Shown: positions 35,232 through 44,769, counted from the first letter of the stretch. The stretch is DNA of 64,000 nt from Acidiluteibacter ferrifornacis (GCF_009909615.1 NZ_WWNE01000003.1:62001-126000), one strand, 5' to 3'. The notes: generated by a model not told the origin, from the sequence alone. Program-made: numbers and translations.

Positions 35232-35323
35232 GCTAGAATAATTATAAATAAACTTTCAAAATTTACAATGCATGCACATTAAAAAAAAGTTTTCTATATT
35301 TAATCAAAATATTAACACTAGCT

Positions 35324-36553
35324 ATGAAGAAAACATTACTATTCCCGCTATTAACATCCGTACCGATGTTAATGTTTGCGGGAGGGTTTCAAGTAAACCT
35401 ACAAGGAAACAAGCAAACAGGTATGGGTCACCTCGGAACTGCCCTAACTCAAGGAGCATCAAACGTTTATTTCAACCCAGGCTCCATGACATTTTTGGAA
35501 AATGATTTTAGCTCAGAGCTCGGAGCTTCCTTTATTCTTTCAGAAGTAGCGTTTCAAGACCAATCGACAGGAGTTACGGAGCGAACAGACAATCCGTTAG
35601 GAACACCATTTTACGTGTATGGAAATTACAAAATCAACGAAAAATTAGCTGCAGGTCTTGCAGTATACACTCCTTTCGGATCTACAATTGATTGGGGTGA
35701 GAATTGGAGCGGAAAAGAACAAATTCAAGACATTAAGTTACAAGCTATTTTTATTCAACCAACCATCTCCTATAAGCTAACCGAAAAATTAGGTTTTGGA
35801 GCAGGATTAAATGTGGTTCTAGGTTCGGTTGAGCTCAATAGAAATATTGGTGGTCCAGTAGGAAACAACAATACAGTCAATTTAGAAGGTTCAACAACCG
35901 CTTATGGCTTTAATACTGGATTATACTTTCAAGCAACTGAGGATTTGAGCATAGGTTTAACCTATCGTTCTCAAGTAGATGTTGAACTAGAAGAAGGTGA
36001 TGCTACATTTGACGTTCACCCTGCAGTTCGTGCTTTGGGAGTAGATGACACCAAATTTTCTGCAACATTACCATTACCAGCAACTACTACTTTAGGTTTT
36101 GGATATAAGGTAAATGACAAATTGTTAGTGTCTTTAGAAGGTAGTTTTGTGCAGTGGAGTGCTTATGAATCTTTAGATTTTGATTTTGAAGACAACTCCC
36201 CAGCACTAACAGACTCAGAAAACCCAAGAAATTACGAAGATGCAGTAATTATCCGCGTCGGAGCTCAATACGCTGCAACCGAAAAATTAGACGTACGTGC
36301 AGGTTTTTACTATGACCAATCACCCGTTCAAGATGAATACTTTTCACCGGAGACACCTAATTCTGATAATTTAGGATTTACAACAGGTGCAAGTTTTGAA
36401 GCTAATGATAATTTTGGAATTGATGTTTCTTTATTATTCATCGTAGGAACTGAGAGAGAGTCATCTTATCCAGTTGGAACAAATGGCTCCTTTGGTGGTA
36501 AGTATGCATCACGCTCTTTCATTCCAGGAATCGGTTTACATTATAACTTTTAA
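35324..36553 (+). CDS. FadL/OmpP1-family outer-membrane transporter
   Basis: A 409-residue outer-membrane barrel of the long-chain fatty acid / hydrocarbon transporter family. After a signal (about 1-19) the mature N-terminus GGFQVNLQGNKQTGMGHLGTA is the typical FadL hatch segment, and GASNVYFNPGSM is the OmpP1 signature. The C-terminus ends in a strand with terminal Phe (GLHYNF). The following SGNH lipoprotein starts 12 bases later; the two may be imported-lipid uptake and hydrolysis partners, which is inference. Confidence 0.92.
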   Translation: MKKTLLFPLLTSVPMLMFAGGFQVNLQGNKQTGMGHLGTALTQGASNVYFNPGSMTFLENDFSSELGASFILSEVAFQDQSTGVTERTDNPLGTPFYVYGNYKINEKLAAGLAVYTPFGSTIDWGENWSGKEQIQDIKLQAIFIQPTISYKLTEKLGFGAGLNVVLGSVELNRNIGGPVGNNNTVNLEGSTTAYGFNTGLYFQATEDLSIGLTYRSQVDVELEEGDATFDVHPAVRALGVDDTKFSATLPLPATTTLGFGYKVNDKLLVSLEGSFVQWSAYESLDFDFEDNSPALTDSENPRNYEDAVIIRVGAQYAATEKLDVRAGFYYDQSPVQDEYFSPETPNSDNLGFTTGASFEANDNFGIDVSLLFIVGTERESSYPVGTNGSFGGKYASRSFIPGIGLHYNF

Positions 36554-36565
36554 GAACAAGAAATC

Positions 36566-37999
36566 ATGAAAAAAAGAAATTTATTATATATCCTTCCCCT
36601 AGTTTTTGCTGTGGGTTGTGAACCAGAATTTGATGACGTTAATTTAACAAGAAGCAGTGGGACAGCTGACTTTTCTAGAACGGTTGCTGTTGGAAACTCA
36701 CTGACTGCAGGTTATCAAAGCAACGCATTAAGTTTGGAGGGTCAAGAAAACTCCTTACCCGAGATTTTAGCCAAGCAATTTGCGTTAGCAGGTGGTGGAA
36801 CGTTTAAAACTCCATTCCTAACTGGAGAGGCTGCTACTAGAGGAGCAGGAGTCTCTGCTTTTGGACAAGGAGTATTAACTCCTTCTTTATCTTTACAATT
36901 AAAAACAGATTGTCTTGGAGAAACTAGCCCTAGTCCTTCTTTAAATGGCTCACCATACCCAATTGGTGACAACTTTGCGTCAATTGCCTCACAAGGTCCA
37001 TTTAATAATGTAGGAGTACCAGGTGCAAAGCTTACCCACATCAACTTTTCGGGTTACGCAGGTTTAAATCCATACTTTTCTAGATTTGCTAGTTCCACTG
37101 ATCAAACAATGGTGGAACATGCCATGTCGATTAATCCAACATTCTTTACCTTATGGATAGGAAACAATGACGTATTGGGATACTCTACTGGTGGTGGAGA
37201 AGAAAGTCCAGATGATATCACTGATCAAAATACATTTGCCTTTTTATATGCAGGAACAATAGATTCATTAACAAAAAATGGAGCAAAAGGAGCTGTAGCA
37301 AACATTCCAAACATCACTTCTATTCCATTTTTTAATACTGTTCCAGCAAATGCGCTACCATTAACTCAAGAGCAAGCAAATCAAGCGAACAACAACCCAC
37401 AGTATGCAGGGTATAATCAAGCGTTACAATTTTATGCAAGTACCAATGTAATTACAGCAGAGGAAGCAGCTCAGAGAACCATTAACTTTAAAGCAGGTCC
37501 AAATTACTTGTTGATTGAGGATGATGAATTAACACAACTTCAAAATCCACAAAACCCCACTCAACCGCTCCCTAACTACAGACAAATGGTGGAAGGAGAG
37601 TTGCTAACATTAACTACTCCATTAGACTCCATTAAATGTGCCGGATTTGGAATCTTAAAGCCAATGCCAGGTCAATTTGTATTGAGACAATCTGAAATTG
37701 ATAAAATTAACGACGCAGTTGCTGGGTATAATACTACCATCAAAAACATTGCTACAGCAAATGGATTAGCACATGTAGATGCGAATCAAAGATTAAAAGA
37801 CTTACAGTCAGGCATTACATACAATGGAATAAGCTATACTACAAAATTTGTTACAGGTGGAGCTTTCTCTCTAGATGGAGTACACCCCAACTCTAGAGGC
37901 TATGCTATCATTGCAAATACTTTTATTGACGCCATTAACTCAACATATGGTTCTTCAATTGACAAAGTCAATGTAAATTCTTATCCTACTATTGAGTAA
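36566..37999 (+). CDS. SGNH/GDSL-like lipase lipoprotein
   Basis: Secreted lipoprotein (lipid Cys18 in FAVGCEPE) with an SGNH-hydrolase domain. Block I is AVGNSLTAGYQ with nucleophile Ser45; GNNDVLGYS gives the block III Asn; the C-terminal block V is D437-G-V-H440 (LDGVHPNSRGY). Length 477, longer than typical GDSL esterases because of inserts. It would act at the outer membrane on lipid or acetyl esters. It is in an operon with the FadL-like porin and is followed by a strong terminator. Confidence 0.85.
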   Translation: MKKRNLLYILPLVFAVGCEPEFDDVNLTRSSGTADFSRTVAVGNSLTAGYQSNALSLEGQENSLPEILAKQFALAGGGTFKTPFLTGEAATRGAGVSAFGQGVLTPSLSLQLKTDCLGETSPSPSLNGSPYPIGDNFASIASQGPFNNVGVPGAKLTHINFSGYAGLNPYFSRFASSTDQTMVEHAMSINPTFFTLWIGNNDVLGYSTGGGEESPDDITDQNTFAFLYAGTIDSLTKNGAKGAVANIPNITSIPFFNTVPANALPLTQEQANQANNNPQYAGYNQALQFYASTNVITAEEAAQRTINFKAGPNYLLIEDDELTQLQNPQNPTQPLPNYRQMVEGELLTLTTPLDSIKCAGFGILKPMPGQFVLRQSEIDKINDAVAGYNTTIKNIATANGLAHVDANQRLKDLQSGITYNGISYTTKFVTGGAFSLDGVHPNSRGYAIIANTFIDAINSTYGSSIDKVNVNSYPTIE

Positions 38000-38025
38000 T
38001 TTGAAAATCTATCAAAATACAAAAA

Positions 38026-38057
38026 GCCGCAATCCTTTTCGATTGCGGCTTTTTTTT
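38026..38057 (+). terminator. Rho-independent terminator after the SGNH gene
   Basis: A perfect 9-bp stem (GCCGCAATC / GATTGCGGC) with a six-base loop, followed by eight T residues at 38050-38057 and preceded by a run of A. The A run also makes it able to act on the other strand. Confidence 0.93.
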
Positions 38058-38136
38058 GATTCTTATCCTTAAATAAGTTGACTTATTTCACAAAATAATT
38101 CCATAAAAACTGGAATTTTTAACAAACAATAAAACC

Positions 38137-38168
38137 AAAGTCTCGCTGTTTTATAGCAGCGAGACTTT
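38137..38168 (+). repeat. 12-bp perfect hairpin in the leader of the T9SS type B gene
   Basis: AAAGTCTCGCTG (38137-38148) and CAGCGAGACTTT (38157-38168) form a perfect stem with an eight-base loop TTTTATAG. It ends six bases before the ATG at 38175. It lacks a T run, and a complete terminator already lies upstream, so it is more likely a regulatory or mRNA-stability structure; a protein-binding site is the alternative. Confidence 0.6.
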
Positions 38169-38174
38169 ACAATC

Positions 38175-39770
38175 ATGAAAAAACTAGCCACCCCAACTCT
38201 ACTATTGCTGCTCACAATAAACTTATTCGGACAAAATTTAGTCAAGAACCCGGACTTTGAAGCCTATTGGCAATGCTCCGGAGCATCCAGTCATTTTAAT
38301 GGGTATATCAAGTATTGGACTAACTTTACAAGTGCTAGATACATAACCAACTGCAACCCAGCCTACCAACCCATCCCTAAGAACCCTTTAGGTTTTCAGC
38401 AGGCTAGATCAGGAGAAGCATTCATAGACATTATAGCTTATACGCCTTTCAATAACCCCAACCGAAGAGGCTATATACAAGGAGTACTATCAAGAACTTT
38501 AAAAAAGGACAGCGTTTATTGTGTTAGTTTTTATGTGTCACTAAGAGACAATTCGAATACAGCTATTCAAAATTTAGGAGCTTACCTATCAGACACCCTT
38601 GTCAAGGGAAACAGGGACTTAGCATTAGATTTTCTCAACCCTCAAATAGAATCCTCCATCATGCTAGATGACTCTATTGGGTGGACTCAAGTGAGTGGAT
38701 TATATAAAGCCAAAGGTGGTGAAGAGTACATTGTTATAGGTAACTTTAGGAATAATTATCAAACGACGGTAAAAGGAGTCGACCCTCAATCCATTCCTTA
38801 CCATGCTTACTATTTAATAGAAGATGTGAGCGTAATACCTATTCACGCGAATGTGCCCACTTTAGGAACAGACACTAACCTCTGCTTGAATGAGTTCCCT
38901 TATACATTAAAAGCCCCAACAGGCTATGATAGCTATCAATGGAATGGAACTATAGGAACTGATAGCTTCATTGTAACCCAACCTGGAAACTATAAGCTAA
39001 AATGCATTTTAAACGGATGTGGAGAACTTACAGATGAAATTAATGTTTCATTAATAGAGTCAAACGATGTTCCAATAAAAAAAGACACCACGCTGTGTAA
39101 AGGAGAAAGTATTACAATTGGAATAGCAAATTTGTATGATGAATACTATTGGAATACTGGAGATACTACCAATCAAATTACGGTTCACTCAGGTGGCACC
39201 TACACACTGACAGTTACTGATGAATGCCGGTCTCAAACAATCACTACAAATGTTGCAGAAGATTCTATTCCTACTATTAATTTATTCATAGGCAATGACA
39301 CCAGCCTATGTATAGACAACAAACCTGCCGGCCCAATTACCTTAGTACCAAATGAAACATTACCCAACTACCTTTGGAATAATGGAAGCACCAATAGCTT
39401 CTTAACAGTTTTAAAAAAAGGTACCTATTCGCTGCGCTCTCAATTTAATTGTGGAAGCATTGAAAGCAATCATATCTTTATAGACGACTGCGATAAGGTG
39501 GATATTATTTATATACCGAATGCTTTTACTCCAAATGACGATGGTAATAATGACATTTTTGAAGCAACAACAAATGGTGCTATCCTGCAATCAATTAAGA
39601 TTTACAATCGCTGGGGGGAATTAGTTTATACTTCTGATAACAATTACAGTTGGGATGGAAATCATAACATGACACCGGCCTTGAAGGGAACTTATATTTA
39701 TCAGTTTATCTATTTCAACGAGCACTTCGAAATAGAAAATAGAACCGGAAAAGTAACCTTAATTAGATAG
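38175..39770 (+). CDS. Secreted protein with T9SS type B sorting domain
   Basis: A 531-residue cell-surface or secreted protein. Signal about 1-20; an N-terminal beta-sandwich-like domain (about 21-225) typical of gliding-motility-associated proteins; three Ig/PKD-like repeats (about 232-292, 303-358 and 373-435), each starting with D-T-x-L-C and containing a Y/W core with a second Cys; and the C-terminal type B sorting domain starting YIPNAFTPNDDGNND and ending GTYIY...KVTLIR. This domain directs export by the type IX system. Ligand unknown. Confidence 0.9.
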   Translation: MKKLATPTLLLLLTINLFGQNLVKNPDFEAYWQCSGASSHFNGYIKYWTNFTSARYITNCNPAYQPIPKNPLGFQQARSGEAFIDIIAYTPFNNPNRRGYIQGVLSRTLKKDSVYCVSFYVSLRDNSNTAIQNLGAYLSDTLVKGNRDLALDFLNPQIESSIMLDDSIGWTQVSGLYKAKGGEEYIVIGNFRNNYQTTVKGVDPQSIPYHAYYLIEDVSVIPIHANVPTLGTDTNLCLNEFPYTLKAPTGYDSYQWNGTIGTDSFIVTQPGNYKLKCILNGCGELTDEINVSLIESNDVPIKKDTTLCKGESITIGIANLYDEYYWNTGDTTNQITVHSGGTYTLTVTDECRSQTITTNVAEDSIPTINLFIGNDTSLCIDNKPAGPITLVPNETLPNYLWNNGSTNSFLTVLKKGTYSLRSQFNCGSIESNHIFIDDCDKVDIIYIPNAFTPNDDGNNDIFEATTNGAILQSIKIYNRWGELVYTSDNNYSWDGNHNMTPALKGTYIYQFIYFNEHFEIENRTGKVTLIR

Positions 39771-39934
39771 TTTTCACATAAATGTTCTATGTTTTTTCGC
39801 TATTTGAGTAATGTCTATAGGGCTGAACCTTCAGTCTTCAGAGGGGTTTATAACAATTGACCTGCAATTACATTACACCACTGATAAACAATCACATTAA
39901 CCCTATTTATCCATTGCAAAATGGCTTCGAAATC

Positions 39935-40228
39935 TTACCGCCCTTTCATCACCTTTGGCACTTTGATGTAATCGGTATCGGCATCAGGCGCATTTTTCAA
40001 TGCTTCGGCCTGTGTGGTGGTTTGCTCCACTTTGTCCAATCTTACTGAAGGCTTCTCATCCAATAAATATATCAAAGGCTCTACCCCTTCTGTATCCACT
40101 TCGCTAAGCTTCTCTACAAAATCCAACATCCGATTCATATCATTTAGAATTTCTGCTTGTTCAGAAGGTTCAAATTTTAATTTTGACAATTCTGCAATAC
40201 GTTCAACAGTGGATTTATCTATGGACAT
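39935..40228 (-). CDS. gatC: Asp-tRNA(Asn)/Glu-tRNA(Gln) amidotransferase subunit C
   Basis: The 97-residue GatC subunit stabilises GatA and positions GatB in the tRNA-dependent amidotransferase. Its signature IAELSKLKFEPSEQAEILNDMNRMLDFV (read in parts: IAELSKLKF and LNDMNRMLDFVEKL) and late region DYIKVPKVM match the family. gatA and gatB are not adjacent. The stop of plsC is two bases upstream of its ATG, so they are probably co-transcribed. Confidence 0.95.
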   Translation of the reverse strand: MSIDKSTVERIAELSKLKFEPSEQAEILNDMNRMLDFVEKLSEVDTEGVEPLIYLLDEKPSVRLDKVEQTTTQAEALKNAPDADTDYIKVPKVMKGR

Positions 40229-40230
40229 GT

Positions 40231-40965
40231 CTAGGATAATTTTGATGCGATGGTTTTATTAATTTGATTGCTCAAAAGTAAGCAATCTTCTACTTTTAAA
40301 TGATTGGTTGGCACAGCTTGGTGAATGATAATATCGACAACACCTGGACGGGAAGTATCCCAGAACCGATCAGGATGACAACTTACTACTTTATAATTGT
40401 TGCACATTGTTACAGGTATAATTGGCACTCCCAATTCTATGGCTAATTTAAATGCCCCATTCTTAAACGGCCGCATCTGAGGGGCACGAGAAGAAATAGT
40501 TCCTTCTGGAAAAATAACAACGTTACATCCACTCTTCAATCGATTGGCGCATTCTTCCAACGCGACTTTACTCATTTTAGGATTTCTTCTGTCCACCAGC
40601 AAATTCAATTGCTTAAAGTAAATATTAAACAATGGCACCGCCCCCAACTCCTTTTTTCCCAAAAAAACAAAAAATTGATCACAAGTGGCATACAAAACTA
40701 ATATGTCTAAATATGAAGTATGATTGGGACAAATAATATATGGTGGGGAAGGCAATTGAGCAGGTTGCTCTAACCGACACCGAATACCTACCAAAAATAA
40801 AATCACCTTCGCTTGATAACGAGTGAGGTGAAAACCCTTTCTGAAGAATTTCTCATGAGTTAAAAACAGCCATAATAGCGGATAAAGCACTAATATGCTC
40901 AAAAATATTACTGTAAAAAAGTAAAACTTCCACAGGGAGGATAAAAGCGCATAAACTAGCTTCAT
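40231..40965 (-). CDS. plsC: 1-acyl-sn-glycerol-3-phosphate acyltransferase
   Basis: Membrane-associated acyltransferase making phosphatidic acid. The catalytic NHTSYLDI contains H-x4-D; FPEGTIS is the acceptor-binding motif. An N-terminal hydrophobic helix (about 1-30) anchors it. The frame is open to an ATG at 41004 that shares the CATG of the trpS start; the ATG at 40965 (MKLVYALLSSLW) is preferred because TACTTTTG, a -7 element, lies directly before it. Length 244 from this start is typical. Confidence 0.9.
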   Translation of the reverse strand: MKLVYALLSSLWKFYFFTVIFLSILVLYPLLWLFLTHEKFFRKGFHLTRYQAKVILFLVGIRCRLEQPAQLPSPPYIICPNHTSYLDILVLYATCDQFFVFLGKKELGAVPLFNIYFKQLNLLVDRRNPKMSKVALEECANRLKSGCNVVIFPEGTISSRAPQMRPFKNGAFKLAIELGVPIIPVTMCNNYKVVSCHPDRFWDTSRPGVVDIIIHQAVPTNHLKVEDCLLLSNQINKTIASKLS

Positions 40966-40970
40966 GAGCG

Positions 40971-40978
40971 CAAAAGTA
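40971..40978 (-). promoter_or_regulatory. Candidate -7 element for plsC-gatC
   Basis: Minus strand TACTTTTG, exact TAnnTTTG match, followed by CGCTC and the ATG at 40965. It would give a nearly leaderless mRNA. It falls inside the longer plsC frame and so argues for the shorter start. Confidence 0.45.
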
Positions 40979-40990
40979 GCAACAAATTGG

Positions 40991-40998
40991 TATTTTTG
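40991..40998 (+). promoter_or_regulatory. Candidate -7 element for trpS
   Basis: TATTTTTG, exact match to TAnnTTTG, four bases before the trpS ATG at 41003. With the plsC element 12 bases away on the other strand this forms a very compact divergent promoter. Confidence 0.42.
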
Positions 40999-41002
40999 AA
41001 CC

Positions 41003-41986
41003 ATGGCAAGATTACTAACAGGAATACAGAGTTCAGGAGCAACAGGCGAAATTCATTTAGGAAATATTTTAGGCGCTATTATGCCTGGTGTTGAATTATC
41101 TAGAGATGAAAACAACGAAGCCTATTTTTTTATTGCTGATTTACATTCTTTGACAACGGTGAAAGATGCAGCAATCAGGAAGAGAAATGTACATGCTGTT
41201 GCAGCAGCTTGGCTTGCCTTTGGATTTGATACCGATAATAATGTTTTCTATCGTCAATCTGACATTCCTGAGGTATGCGAATTAACATGGTATTTGAGCT
41301 GTTTTACACCTTACCCCATGCTAGCCAATGCGCATTCTTTTAAGGATAAATCGGAACAATTGTCGGATGTGAATGCAGGATTGTTTAACTATCCTGTTTT
41401 GATGGCAGCCGACATTCTACTGTACGATGCGGAATTTGTTCCTGTTGGGAAAGATCAGCGCCAGCATTTAGAAATGACGCGAGATATAGCAGGTGCATTC
41501 AATCATCAAGTGGGCGAAACTTTAGTTTTACCAGAAGCAAAAATTGACGAACGAGTAATGACTATACCCGGTACTGATGGGCGTAAAATGAGTAAATCCT
41601 ATAATAACTTCATCAATATATTTTTGCCAGACAAAAAACTTCGTAAGGTCATTATGAGTATTGAAACAGACAGCACTCCATTGGAAGACCCAAAAGACGC
41701 TTCTTCATGTAATGTCTTTGCCTTATATCAACTATTAGCATCAGAAGCGCAAATCCAAGAGATGAAGGCCAACTACGAAGGCGGCAATTATGGATATGGC
41801 CATGCCAAACAAGCCTTATTTGAATTGATTATTGAGAAATTTCAGAAAGAAAGGGAAATTTATTGGAAGTTGATAGAAAACCCTTCTATCATTGAAGAAA
41901 AACTAGCATTAGGGGCAATCAAGGCCAGAAAAACTGCAAATGAAGTTCTTCAAAGAGTTAGAGTTAAGCTCGGGTACGAAAAATAG
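41003..41986 (+). CDS. trpS: Tryptophanyl-tRNA synthetase
   Basis: Class I aminoacyl-tRNA synthetase that charges tRNA-Trp. HIGH-equivalent H18-L-G-N21 and KMSKS loop K195-M-S-K-S199 are intact. GIQSSGATGEIHLGN and the VGKDQRQHLEMTRDIA segment are family signatures. Length 327 is normal. Divergent from plsC; followed by a T9SS gene with its own promoter. Confidence 0.97.
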   Translation: MARLLTGIQSSGATGEIHLGNILGAIMPGVELSRDENNEAYFFIADLHSLTTVKDAAIRKRNVHAVAAAWLAFGFDTDNNVFYRQSDIPEVCELTWYLSCFTPYPMLANAHSFKDKSEQLSDVNAGLFNYPVLMAADILLYDAEFVPVGKDQRQHLEMTRDIAGAFNHQVGETLVLPEAKIDERVMTIPGTDGRKMSKSYNNFINIFLPDKKLRKVIMSIETDSTPLEDPKDASSCNVFALYQLLASEAQIQEMKANYEGGNYGYGHAKQALFELIIEKFQKEREIYWKLIENPSIIEEKLALGAIKARKTANEVLQRVRVKLGYEK

Positions 41987-42033
41987 ATATGTTATGCGTA
42001 CGTAGTTAATGTTATTAGATTGTTGTTTTTTGT

Positions 42034-42041
42034 TAAATTTG
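42034..42041 (+). promoter_or_regulatory. Candidate -7 element for the Omp28/T9SS gene
   Basis: TAAATTTG matches TAnnTTTG exactly and lies 32 bases before the ATG at 42074. TTG occurrences upstream are at shorter spacing than canonical (11 bases). Confidence 0.42.
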
Positions 42042-42073
42042 GTGAATTCACTTAAACTAATCTAATTAACATT

Positions 42074-44167
42074 ATGAAAAAAATAATTACTGCATGCGCA
42101 TTATTGCTAACTGCATCAATGGGATACAGCCAGTATTACCAGCAAAGCTACATTAGCATTAACAAAAACCCACTAGGTCTAAATACCGATGTTGAACAAA
42201 CATCTGGAGTTTTAGTACCACAAGGTTGGACTGCAATACAAGCTACTTCATCCACACCTGTTTGGTCTCCAAACCAAACATTGCCGTTTGCATTTAATTT
42301 TAACAATTCGGCGGTTACCAATTATAAAGTTTCTACCACTGGGGTCTTAACTTTTGATGTAGCTTCAACAGTTGCAGCTCCAAGTGACGCGAATGTTGCC
42401 ATCCCGTCTAGTTTAATTCCAGACAAATCAGTAATGGCTTGGGGATTGAATGGAAATGGTTCAAATGATGCAATTATTACTAAAACATTCGGAACAGCTC
42501 CTTACAGACAGCATTGGGTGATGTTTTCGTCCTATTCTGCAATTGGTGGAACTGGATGGGCTTACTGGGCAATTATGATGGAAGAAACGACAGATCGTTT
42601 ATTTGTTGTCGATATGCGTAATTACAATACTCCACTTTCTTTGACAGTCGGTGTTCAGGTAGACGGAACTACAGCTACTTCATTAGCTGCCTCTCCAAAC
42701 GTAGCGGGTGTTAATACTAATGGTGGATCCGCTGATGGACCCGATGATAATACTTATTATGAATTTGGATACGGAACACAACCATCAGTAGATGTTGAAT
42801 TATCAACAGTTGCTCTTCCTGCATTAGTTGCTAATGGTTCTAACACTACCTTAACTGGAAGCATTATTAATAGTGGTTCTAGTGCATTGACATCATATGA
42901 CATTAAGTACAGTGTTAATGGTGGAACTACAGTATCTCAAAGCTTTACTGCTCAAAACGTACTTCCGGGAACAGCCAGCAACTTTACTTTATCTCCAGCA
43001 TACAACGCTACAACACCTGGAAACTTGAACTTTGTATTTTGGGTAGAAGCTAGTTCAGACGCTAGAAACTATAATGATACAATTAACACATCAACAGCAG
43101 TTTCTACTGGTGGATCTGGTGCTAAAAAAGTATTATTAGAAGAATTTACTACAGCACCTTGTCAATTCTGTCCTGATGGCGAAGTAGTAGTAGGTCAAAT
43201 TTTAGCAACTACACCAGAGGCTATCGCAGTTGGAATCCATGCTGGCTTTGGAACAGATGCCATGACCATTCCAGCTCACTCAGCTTATGCTGCAGCATTT
43301 ACAACGGGAGCACCAACAGCAGCGATTGACCGTAAAATATTTAGTGGAGAAACTAGAGTCGGTCATAGTAGAGGAGCTTGGGCTGCAAATGTTAACGCTC
43401 AAAAAACACTATTAACTCCAATCGACATCAACTTAGGAGGTAATGTAACTGGAACAAACACAATAGATTTGCATGTTGATGTACAAGTAAAAGATGCCAT
43501 CTCCAACTGGCAAGATGCCAACTTAACCATCTTCGTAGTTGAAGATAGTGTAGTGGGAACTGGTTCAGGTTACAATCAAGTGAATTATTATCACACTCAA
43601 GCAGGCCATCCGTACACAGGAGCAGGAAACCCAATCATTGGATATCCTCACAGACATGTAGTAAGAGATGTACCAACAGGAACATGGGGTGATGCTACTT
43701 TCCTTTCAAGTGCACCTGTAGTAAATACAAACGTTACTAAGACTTATTCTTTAAACTTGAATCCTGCTTGGGATAAATCTAAAATGGAGTTTGTTGTTTT
43801 TATGAACTATTATGATGCATCAACTGGCGAAAACGCAAGAGAAGTTATTAATGTAAATCATATTAAGTATGATCAATTAGTTGTAGGAGTTGAAGAGAAT
43901 GATTTGGCTATTTCAGCATTAAGAATTCATCCAAACCCAACATCTGGCAACTTAAATGTTAACTTCGAATTGGAGCAATCAGAAAATGTAACCATTGAGG
44001 TTTTAGACCTTTTAGGTAAATCTATTTCTGTGCAAAACTTCGGAACTTTGGTTTCAGGAGCACAGAAATTAAACATGGATTTATCAGACCTTAATTCTGG
44101 CATCTATTTTGTAAAAATCAATGCGGGAAATAAAGTATCAACACAAAAAGTAAATGTTTTAAAATAA
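42074..44167 (+). CDS. Omp28-like thioredoxin-fold protein with T9SS type A sorting domain
   Basis: A 697-residue secreted protein. Signal about 1-20; an N-terminal beta-rich region (about 25-235); a CARDB-like Ig domain (about 238-340); an Omp28-related thioredoxin-like domain beginning KKVLLEEFTTAPCQFCPDG with C363-x2-C366; and a C-terminal type A sorting domain (about 620-697; IHPNPTSGNLNVNF, then SGIYFVKI and QKVNVLK). It would be exported by T9SS and anchored to the surface. It is the first of four genes that together suggest an envelope thiol-redox module. Confidence 0.88.
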   Translation: MKKIITACALLLTASMGYSQYYQQSYISINKNPLGLNTDVEQTSGVLVPQGWTAIQATSSTPVWSPNQTLPFAFNFNNSAVTNYKVSTTGVLTFDVASTVAAPSDANVAIPSSLIPDKSVMAWGLNGNGSNDAIITKTFGTAPYRQHWVMFSSYSAIGGTGWAYWAIMMEETTDRLFVVDMRNYNTPLSLTVGVQVDGTTATSLAASPNVAGVNTNGGSADGPDDNTYYEFGYGTQPSVDVELSTVALPALVANGSNTTLTGSIINSGSSALTSYDIKYSVNGGTTVSQSFTAQNVLPGTASNFTLSPAYNATTPGNLNFVFWVEASSDARNYNDTINTSTAVSTGGSGAKKVLLEEFTTAPCQFCPDGEVVVGQILATTPEAIAVGIHAGFGTDAMTIPAHSAYAAAFTTGAPTAAIDRKIFSGETRVGHSRGAWAANVNAQKTLLTPIDINLGGNVTGTNTIDLHVDVQVKDAISNWQDANLTIFVVEDSVVGTGSGYNQVNYYHTQAGHPYTGAGNPIIGYPHRHVVRDVPTGTWGDATFLSSAPVVNTNVTKTYSLNLNPAWDKSKMEFVVFMNYYDASTGENAREVINVNHIKYDQLVVGVEENDLAISALRIHPNPTSGNLNVNFELEQSENVTIEVLDLLGKSISVQNFGTLVSGAQKLNMDLSDLNSGIYFVKINAGNKVSTQKVNVLK

Positions 44168-44191
44168 ATAATTAACATTACTTTTAAACTT

Positions 44192-44231
44192 AATCAGCAC
44201 TTTCATTCCTCATTGGAATGGGGTGCTGATT
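44192..44231 (+). terminator. Terminator-like hairpin after the Omp28/T9SS gene
   Basis: Outer stem AATCAGCAC / GTGCTGATT (9 bp) and inner stem CATTCC / GGAATG, five-base loop, then GATTTTTT. Lies between the 697-residue protein gene and the TlpA gene. Confidence 0.8.
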
Positions 44232-44251
44232 GATTTTTTAAACTCATTTTT

Positions 44252-44761
44252 ATGAAAAAAGTACTATTTGGATTATTAGTTGTTTTTGGATTTCAAACCA
44301 ATACAATGGCACAAAGCAAATTACCTGCTGTAGAGGTTAAGACGATGGAGTTTGAATCTTTCAATACTTCTGAAATTAGTAATGATGGAAAACCCATCAT
44401 TGTCAATTTTTGGGCAACATGGTGCAGCCCTTGCAAAAGAGAGTTGAACAATATATCAGACATGTACGAAGATTGGGTAGACGAAACTGGAGTAAAACTA
44501 GTTGCTATCTCAATCGATGATGCAAGAAACATGGGTAAAGTTGCTCCTTACGTGAATGGGCAAAGTTGGGAGTATGATGTGTATATCGATCCTAATGGCG
44601 ACTTAAAAAGAGCAATGGGCGTAAACAATGTCCCTCATACCTTTTTGTTAGATGGAAAAGGCAACATAGTTTGGCAACATAATTCCTACTCCGAAGGTGA
44701 TGAATATGAACTATTTGAACTAGTGAAAAAACTATCAAAAGGAGAATCAATTTCTAAATAA
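44252..44761 (+). CDS. TlpA-family thiol-disulfide protein
   Basis: Periplasmic thioredoxin-like protein, 169 residues, with signal peptide (about 1-21). The active site is W57-C58-S-P-C61 in NFWATWCSPCKREL, and the cis-Pro segment is NNVPHTFLLDG. TlpA/ResA-type proteins reduce disulfides of cytochrome c apoproteins or other exported proteins. In this setting, partners may be the flanking Omp28-type C-x2-C proteins. Confidence 0.92.
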   Translation: MKKVLFGLLVVFGFQTNTMAQSKLPAVEVKTMEFESFNTSEISNDGKPIIVNFWATWCSPCKRELNNISDMYEDWVDETGVKLVAISIDDARNMGKVAPYVNGQSWEYDVYIDPNGDLKRAMGVNNVPHTFLLDGKGNIVWQHNSYSEGDEYELFELVKKLSKGESISK

Positions 44762-44769
44762 CTTATTCT

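Noticed and set aside
38137-38168. Hairpin as a second terminator for the SGNH gene
   Set aside because: There is no T run, and a complete terminator is present at 38026-38057; the position before the ATG fits a leader element better.
39771-39934. Possible RNA element in the gap between the T9SS type B gene and gatC
   Set aside because: Only a short CTGAA/TTCAG repeat is visible, with no stable fold, T run or conserved motif.
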